Shown here: in pieces, positions 54,528 to 59,281 of the stretch
Layout of the letters: each line of letters begins with the position of its first letter
Numbering within the stretch: the first letter of the stretch is position 1
DNA from: Limnohabitans sp.
Lineage (GTDB): Bacteria > Pseudomonadota > Gammaproteobacteria > Burkholderiales > Burkholderiaceae_C
NCBI GenBank assembly: GCA_009693505.1
Contig: SHXD01000012.1
Location: 1-59,281, forward strand
DNA length: 59,281 nt
Direction of reading: 5' to 3'
Position numbers and translations under genes: made by a program
Notes under the pieces: model-generated
Told to the model about the DNA's origin: nothing
The model's database searches: none
Seen by the model: only the letters and a program-made list of their open reading frames with translations

Positions 54528-55285
54528 GGTGCGCCCGTTCGCCAAACATCCCAATCTATTTGGGCGTTTTTCCAGTCGGGACTTGTGAACTGCAAGGCTG
54601 GCACACTTTGAGCTAAAAAGGCGGTGCGCGTCATTTCGCTGGCGCCCATCGAGGCCAAATGCGCCGTATTTTGCTGGCAATCGATGGCTTGAATACTGTG
54701 TTGATCGCAGACATGAACCAGTGCTGCAAGCGCCATTTTGGAGCCGTCACTGAGCGTGCTAAACATGGATTCGCCAAACACAGTTTTGCCAATGCAAACA
54801 AAGTAAAGGCCTGCCACCAAGTGGCCATCGAGCCATGTTTCGGCGCTGTGGGCATAGCCTGCGCGGTGCAAGGCTTTGTAGGCCTCCACCATGGGCGGCA
54901 CGATCCAGGTTCCTTTTTGTCCCTGTCTGGGGCTTTGCGCGCACGCTTCTATCACGTCGTCAAAAGCGCGGTCAAAACACAATTCAAATTGAGGATGTAC
55001 CGAATACCGAGCCAGCGTTTTTCGCAAAGATCGGTGAAGCTTGAAGTGTTTGATTTGCAGCACCATGCGGGGATCGGGGCTCCACCACAGCACAGGCTGG
55101 TCCGAATTGAACCAAGGAAACACGCCTTTGGCATAGGCTTCTAAGAGCCGCTCAACCCCTAAATCTGAGCCTGCTGCCAGCAAACCTGGCGCCTCGGTGT
55201 CTTCGCCCCATGCGTTTTCCACAGGGGGCAGCGGTAAATGGCTTTCAATCCATGGAAGATGAGGTTGGAGGGTGTGGGCGGACAT
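54524..55285 (-). CDS. aat: Leucyl/phenylalanyl-tRNA-protein transferase
   Basis: A 253-residue enzyme that adds Leu or Phe to N-terminal Lys or Arg, marking proteins for the ClpS N-degron pathway. It has [27 protein letters not shown], the family signature, with [21 protein letters not shown] and [15 protein letters not shown]. The ATG at 55283-55285 leads the aat-bpt pair. It is divergent from maiA with 23 nt between the starts, so the promoters must overlap. Confidence 0.97.
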   Translation of the reverse strand: MSAHTLQPHLPWIESHLPLPPVENAWGEDTEAPGLLAAGSDLGVERLLEAYAKGVFPWFNSDQPVLWWSPDPRMVLQIKHFKLHRSLRKTLARYSVHPQFELCFDRAFDDVIEACAQSPRQGQKGTWIVPPMVEAYKALHRAGYAHSAETWLDGHLVAGLYFVCIGKTVFGESMFSTLSDGSKMALAALVHVCDQHSIQAIDCQQNTAHLASMGASEMTRTAFLAQSVPALQFTSPDWKNAQIDWDVWRTGAP

Positions 55286-55308
55286 GTTTCCAGTTTATGC
55301 TAATGCCT

Positions 55309-55944
55309 ATGAAACTTTACAACTACTTCCGTTCCTCAGCGTCGTTTCGAGTTCGAATTGCACTGCACTTGAAGGGCTTGCCCTATGAATATATCGCAGT
55401 TCACATTGGCAAGGGCGAACACAAGGAAGCAGCCTACAGCTTGGTGGCTGCTGACAATCTGGTGCCTAACTTGGTTGTGGATGGAGAGCACCTGAGCCAG
55501 TCCATGGCCATCATTGAATACCTGGATGAAACCCACCCAGAGCCTGCATTGTTGCCAAAGGATGCATTGGGCCGAGCGCGTGTTCGCGCTTTGGCGCAAT
55601 CGATTGCTTGTGAAATTCACCCGATCAACAACCTTCGTGTTCTCAAGTACCTGAGCGTCACACTGGGTTTGAACGAAGACCAGAAAAACACGTGGTACCG
55701 CCATTGGGTGAGAGATGGACTGGAGGCGTTTGAACGCCAGTTGGCCCAAGGCCCTCAATCGACCTATTGTTTTGGCAACACGCCCACCTTGGCCGATTGC
55801 TGCTTGGTCCCCCAAATTTTCAATGGCAAAAGGTTTGAGGTCAGCTTTGATGGCTTGCCTCTGACCATGGCGGCCTTCGATGCTTGCATGAAATTGGAGG
55901 CCTTCCAAAAAGCCCAACCCTCTGACTGCCCCGACGCAGCCTAA
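55309..55944 (+). CDS. maiA: Maleylacetoacetate isomerase (zeta-class glutathione transferase)
   Basis: A 211-residue GST-fold enzyme. The glutathione site is the zeta-class motif YFRSSASFRVRIALHLKG, and the second glutathione contact lies in LSQSMAIIEYLDE. It isomerises maleylacetoacetate (tyrosine degradation) or maleylpyruvate (gentisate pathway). The ATG at 55309 is used; another ATG lies two codons earlier. The fumarylacetoacetase-family gene at 10247 could act on its product, but it lies 45 kb away. pgeF follows 4 nt after the stop codon. Confidence 0.93.
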   Translation: MKLYNYFRSSASFRVRIALHLKGLPYEYIAVHIGKGEHKEAAYSLVAADNLVPNLVVDGEHLSQSMAIIEYLDETHPEPALLPKDALGRARVRALAQSIACEIHPINNLRVLKYLSVTLGLNEDQKNTWYRHWVRDGLEAFERQLAQGPQSTYCFGNTPTLADCCLVPQIFNGKRFEVSFDGLPLTMAAFDACMKLEAFQKAQPSDCPDAA

Positions 55945-55948
55945 AGGC

Positions 55949-56740
55949 TTGATCGGATTTCAACCCGAATGGCCCGCGCCGCACTTTGTGCGGGCCCTCA
56001 TGACCACCCGAGAAGGCGGTGTTTCAAGCGAGCCATGGTCATCTCTTAACCTTGGCCTTATGTCGGGTGATGAGCCTGGCCAAGTCCTAGTCAACCGCGG
56101 CTTGGTTGAAAGTGCCATGGGTGTGCCGGCGGTTTATCTCAAACAAGTGCATGGTGTCAAGGCGGTGGCCATTGAGGCGCAGACGCCTTCAGGTCTTGAG
56201 GGCGATGTGGCTTGGACTACGCAAAGCGGTATTGCGTGCGCCATGATGGCTGCCGATTGTTTGCCCATTTTGGTGTGCCACCCCAAGGCCAAGTGGGTTG
56301 CTGCGGCACATGCTGGATGGCGCGGTCTTGCGGGTGCCAACGGTCATGGTGTAGTGGAGACGCTGACCCAAGGTGCAACAGCGCATGGGTTTTCCACACA
56401 AGACTGTATGGTTTGGTTGGGGCCCTGTATTGGGCCGACTGCTTTTGAAGTGGGGCAGGATGTGCTTGACGCCTTCATTTCACAGCAACAGCCAGCGCTT
56501 GAAACAATGCGGCCCGAAGACTTTTTTGTGGCGCAGGGTGCAGGTAAGTATTTGGCCGATTTGGCAGGGCTTGCACGATGGCGGCTAACAGCGGCAGGCT
56601 TTCAAGTCATTTGCGGTAACGACAGTTCCTTCGCTTGGTGCACCTATCGCCAAGAATCCAAATACCACTCTCACAGGCGCGATGCTGTGCGCAAAGGTGG
56701 CTCAGGGCGCATGGCTGCTTACATCTGGCTTACAAATTAG
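55949..56740 (+). CDS. pgeF: Peptidoglycan editing factor PgeF / polyphenol oxidase family (YfiH/LACC1)
   Basis: A 263-residue protein of the YfiH/DUF152 family. The zinc/catalytic residues appear in YLKQVHGVKAV, MAADCLPILVCHPK and AAHAGWRGLAGA. Relatives have purine nucleoside phosphorylase and adenosine deaminase activity, and E. coli YfiH removes wrongly incorporated L-serine from peptidoglycan precursors. The only start near the conserved N-terminus is a TTG at 55949 with AAAGG too close to be a good binding site, so translation is probably coupled to maiA. Its end overlaps a small membrane protein gene on the other strand by 11 nt. Confidence 0.92.
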   Translation: MIGFQPEWPAPHFVRALMTTREGGVSSEPWSSLNLGLMSGDEPGQVLVNRGLVESAMGVPAVYLKQVHGVKAVAIEAQTPSGLEGDVAWTTQSGIACAMMAADCLPILVCHPKAKWVAAAHAGWRGLAGANGHGVVETLTQGATAHGFSTQDCMVWLGPCIGPTAFEVGQDVLDAFISQQQPALETMRPEDFFVAQGAGKYLADLAGLARWRLTAAGFQVICGNDSSFAWCTYRQESKYHSHRRDAVRKGGSGRMAAYIWLTN

Positions 56741-57008
56741 TGTCTGATGTGGCTGAAGGCTTAGGCGTATCTGCCTGAGTTTCGTTTCCTTTTTGTGACG
56801 TGGCCAGCTCTGAAGCTTCAAGCTCACGTGCCAATCTGACCCTCTTGCGACGGGGTGCGTCCATGATGTAAATAATTATGGCAGTTGGAAGGATCCCGTA
56901 AAGAATGAAGGTGACAATGCCTCCAAGGACGGTTCCATTTGTGTTAGTGGCCTCTGCAACGCTCATCATGAGCGCGACGTAAATCCAAGCAATTGCAACG
57001 ATGTACAT
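56730..57008 (-). CDS. Small two-helix membrane protein of unknown function
   Basis: A 92-residue protein with two hydrophobic segments (about residues 2-18 and 28-48), a basic stretch after the second (APRRKRVRLAREL), and a polar, Thr/Ser-rich cytoplasmic tail. I do not recognise the family beyond this topology; similar small proteins occur beside phaC in relatives. The start at 57006-57008 is 35 nt from the phaC ATG on the opposite strand, so their promoters overlap. Its 3' end overlaps pgeF by 11 nt tail to tail. Confidence 0.7.
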   Translation of the reverse strand: MYIVAIAWIYVALMMSVAEATNTNGTVLGGIVTFILYGILPTAIIIYIMDAPRRKRVRLARELEASELATSQKGNETQADTPKPSATSDTNL

Positions 57009-57043
57009 GGGTATTTATTTGAACAATGACAGGAGATGAGCAC

Positions 57044-58762
57044 ATGACAAATTCTCAAAACGAATTTTGGTCACGCGCTGGGGAAGAGTTTCAGCAAAAC
57101 CTGGCTAAAAGCTGGGGTCAGGCCATGCAAACTTTTCAAACCATGGACCTTGGCGGTATTGTGCCCCCTGCACAAGATGCTGCGCCGCAACTTACTTTTT
57201 CTCAGGAAAAGTTAAAGGAATTGCAGGCCGCCTATTTAGAAGAAGCCACGGCGCTCTGGAATCATGGCCTTGAATCTAAGCATGAAATAAAGGACCGCCG
57301 TTTTTCAAGCGAGGCATGGACTGCCAATCCCATGGCAGCTTTCACGGCGGGCTCTTATTTGCTCAATGCCAAAACACTCATGGGTTTGGCTGATGCGGTT
57401 GAGGCCGACGAACACACCCAAAACAAAATCAAATTTGCAGTCGAGCAATGGGTTGCGGCTTCTGCACCCAGCAACTTCTTGGCCTTCAATGCAGAAGCGC
57501 AAAAGAAAGCCATTGACACTCAAGGTGAGAGTCTTGCCAAGGGTATTCAAAACTTGCTGCATGACATGCAGCAGGGTCATGTGTCCATGACCGACGAAAG
57601 CAAGTTTGTGGTGGGTGAGAACGTGGCCACCACCGAAGGCGCTGTGGTTTTTGAAAATGAATACTTTCAATTGATTGAGTACAAACCGCTTACGGCCAAG
57701 ATTTACGAAAAACCATTTTTGTTGTTGCCGCCTTGTATCAACAAGTTTTACATTCTTGACCTGCAGCCCAACAACTCCTTCATTCGTTATGCAGTGAGCC
57801 AGGGTCACCGTACCTTTGTGGTCAGCTGGCGCAATCCCGATGAAAGCATGGCGCAAAAGTCTTGGGATGACTACATTGAAAATGCCGCCATCAAAGCCAT
57901 CAGCCAAGTTCAGCACATCACGGGTGCCAAGCAAATCAATGCTTTGGGCTTCTGCGTTGGCGGTACCATTTTGAGCAATGCCTTGGCTGTCTTGGCATCC
58001 CGCGGTGAAAAACCTGTGGCCAGTGCCACATTTCTGACCACGCTCATTGACTTTACCGACACAGGCATCCTAGATGTTTTCATTGACGAAAACTTTGTCA
58101 AGTTCCGTGAAATGCAAATGGGGCAGGGTGGTTTGCTCAAAGGCCAAGATTTGGCCTCTACCTTTAGCTTCTTGCGCCCCAACGACTTGGTGTGGAACTA
58201 TGTGGTTGGTAATTATTTGAAAGGCGAATCACCACCGCCGTTTGACTTGCTTTACTGGAACAGCGACTCCACCAATTTGCCTGGTCCTTTTTACGCCTGG
58301 TACTTGCGCAATACCTATTTGGAAAATAAATTTATCAGCCCTGGTGCTGTCACGGTGTGTGGCGAACAAATTGATCTTGGCAAGCTAGACATGCCTGTGT
58401 ACATCTATGGTTCAAGAGAAGACCACATTGTGCCCATTGGTGGTGCATACGCATCGACTCAGCACCTTCCTGGGAAAAAACGATTCGTCATGGGTGCATC
58501 GGGGCACATTGCTGGTGTGATCAATCCACCCACAGCCAACAAGCGCAGCCACTGGTTGCGTGAAGATGGCAAATTCCCGGCTTCTGCCGACCAATGGGTT
58601 GCTGGCGCTAAAGAATTGCCTGGCAGTTGGTGGACCGATTGGTCCGATTGGCTGCGTAAGCATGCTGGCAAGCAAATTGCTGCACCCAAGCATTATGGAA
58701 AAGATGCCAAATTCAAAGTCATTGAAGCGGCGCCAGGTCGCTACGTCAAGGCGCGTGCCTAA
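57044..58762 (+). CDS. phaC: Polyhydroxyalkanoate synthase, class I
   Basis: A 572-residue enzyme polymerising 3-hydroxyacyl-CoA into storage polyester granules. The lipase-like box GFCVGGTILSNALAVL carries the catalytic Cys; the catalytic Asp lies in YGSREDHIVPIGGAYAS and the His in GASGHIAGVINPP. The N-terminal domain (1-200) is typical of class I enzymes. The ATG at 57044 has an AGGAG ribosome binding site; a longer in-frame start at 57026 lacks one. phaA follows 44 nt downstream, giving the usual phaC-phaA order. Confidence 0.97.
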   Translation: MTNSQNEFWSRAGEEFQQNLAKSWGQAMQTFQTMDLGGIVPPAQDAAPQLTFSQEKLKELQAAYLEEATALWNHGLESKHEIKDRRFSSEAWTANPMAAFTAGSYLLNAKTLMGLADAVEADEHTQNKIKFAVEQWVAASAPSNFLAFNAEAQKKAIDTQGESLAKGIQNLLHDMQQGHVSMTDESKFVVGENVATTEGAVVFENEYFQLIEYKPLTAKIYEKPFLLLPPCINKFYILDLQPNNSFIRYAVSQGHRTFVVSWRNPDESMAQKSWDDYIENAAIKAISQVQHITGAKQINALGFCVGGTILSNALAVLASRGEKPVASATFLTTLIDFTDTGILDVFIDENFVKFREMQMGQGGLLKGQDLASTFSFLRPNDLVWNYVVGNYLKGESPPPFDLLYWNSDSTNLPGPFYAWYLRNTYLENKFISPGAVTVCGEQIDLGKLDMPVYIYGSREDHIVPIGGAYASTQHLPGKKRFVMGASGHIAGVINPPTANKRSHWLREDGKFPASADQWVAGAKELPGSWWTDWSDWLRKHAGKQIAAPKHYGKDAKFKVIEAAPGRYVKARA

Positions 58763-58806
58763 TTCGAAATTTAAATTCAGTTCGTAAATTAAAAAAAGGA
58801 AGACTA

Positions 58807-59281
58807 ATGGAAGACATCGTCATTGTTTCAGCTGCACGCACGGCTGTTGGTAAGTTTGGGGGCTCCTTGGCCAAAATTGCAGCGCCAGAGTTGGGCAGCA
58901 TTGCCATTCGCGAAGCCATTGCTCGCGCTGGCCTTAGCATGGATCAAATTGGTGAAGTCATCATGGGCCAAGTTTTGACGGCTGGCGCAGGACAAAACCC
59001 GGCACGCCAAGCCATGATGAAAGCCGGCGTTGCCAAAGAAACACCCGCCCTCACCATCAACGCGGTGTGTGGTTCTGGTTTGAAAGCAGTTATGTTGGCA
59101 GCACAAGCTGTGGCATGGGGCGATAGCGACATTGTGGTGGCAGGCGGTCAGGAAAACATGAGCGCTTCACCACACGCATTGATGGGCTCACGTGACGGCC
59201 AGCGCATGGGCAACTGGAACATGGTTGACACCATGATTGTCGATGGCTTGTGGGATGTGTACAACCAGTACCACATGGGCA
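58807..59281 (+). CDS. phaA: Acetyl-CoA acetyltransferase (beta-ketothiolase), 5' part
   Basis: The first 158 codons of a thiolase, cut by the window edge. It starts MEDIVIVSAARTAVGKFGG, and has the acyl-accepting Cys in INAVCGSGLKAVMLAAQ and the following GGQENMSASPHALMGS, all diagnostic. It condenses two acetyl-CoA to acetoacetyl-CoA, the first step of polyhydroxybutyrate synthesis. The ATG has a GGAAG ribosome binding site. Its place right after phaC supports the biosynthetic role over fatty acid breakdown. Confidence 0.95.
   Translation, partial: MEDIVIVSAARTAVGKFGGSLAKIAAPELGSIAIREAIARAGLSMDQIGEVIMGQVLTAGAGQNPARQAMMKAGVAKETPALTINAVCGSGLKAVMLAAQAVAWGDSDIVVAGGQENMSASPHALMGSRDGQRMGNWNMVDTMIVDGLWDVYNQYHMG

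Overview
The window is ordinary, densely packed chromosome from a betaproteobacterium, most likely order Burkholderiales and close to the Comamonadaceae (Limnohabitans/Rhodoferax-like). That placement is an inference. It rests on a primary sigma factor with a very long Lys/Ala/Pro-rich N-terminus, the ECF sigma-DUF3619-DUF3106-RDD gene string, the ilvB-ilvH-ilvC-pssA-leuA order, a TRAP carboxylate transporter, polyhydroxyalkanoate genes and moderate GC content. I see no insertion sequence, prophage, CRISPR array, rRNA or tRNA gene. About 58 protein genes, two short leader peptides and one structural RNA (4.5S/SRP RNA) account for nearly all of the sequence.

Layout. 1-1,450: a TerC-type membrane protein behind a structured leader, plus a partner of unknown function. 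1,479-6,650 (minus): rpoD, dnaG and a small Lys/Ala-rich secreted protein, with an intrinsic terminator just upstream of dnaG. 6,713-11,494: a fumarylacetoacetase-family hydrolase, a DctQ-DctM-DctP TRAP transporter and a NUDIX hydrolase on the minus strand, facing a MarR regulator across a palindromic operator. 11,552-17,403 (minus): a monooxygenase-fold protein, a MATE exporter, a large membrane protein, rpmE2, rho and trxA. 17,521-22,750 (plus): a flavoprotein, dnaX, ybaB, recR and a periplasmic binding protein, with ffs on the minus strand between the flavoprotein and dnaX. 22,740-30,850: mltD and gloB (minus), then a methyltransferase, rnhA and an RND efflux pair (plus). 30,860-36,191 (minus): aldehyde dehydrogenase, SDR, moaA, mobA and moeA. 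36,261-39,074: membrane and soluble pyrophosphatases, divergent. 39,092-42,301: a FemAB-like protein facing nadE-glnB. 42,313-45,481 (minus): an ECF sigma operon running into dgkA and a LOG-family gene. 45,602-51,725 (plus): branched-chain amino acid synthesis with two leader-peptide regions and pssA. 51,824-56,740: a penicillin-binding peptidase, an IclR regulator, the aat-bpt pair, maiA and pgeF. 56,730-59,281: a small membrane protein, phaC and the start of phaA, which is cut by the window edge.

I found no obviously new multi-gene system. The observations most worth checking are regulatory and RNA-level. They are: an A9 slippery run in dnaX whose alternative frames stop at once (a candidate gamma-subunit site); three interlocked inverted repeats in the hppA/ppa intergenic region; a leuA attenuator with a Leu-rich leader peptide and competing hairpins; a terC leader that can sequester its own ribosome binding site; a 4.5S RNA whose tetraloop stem has covaried; and an ECF sigma operon with a candidate anti-sigma factor and periplasmic partner.
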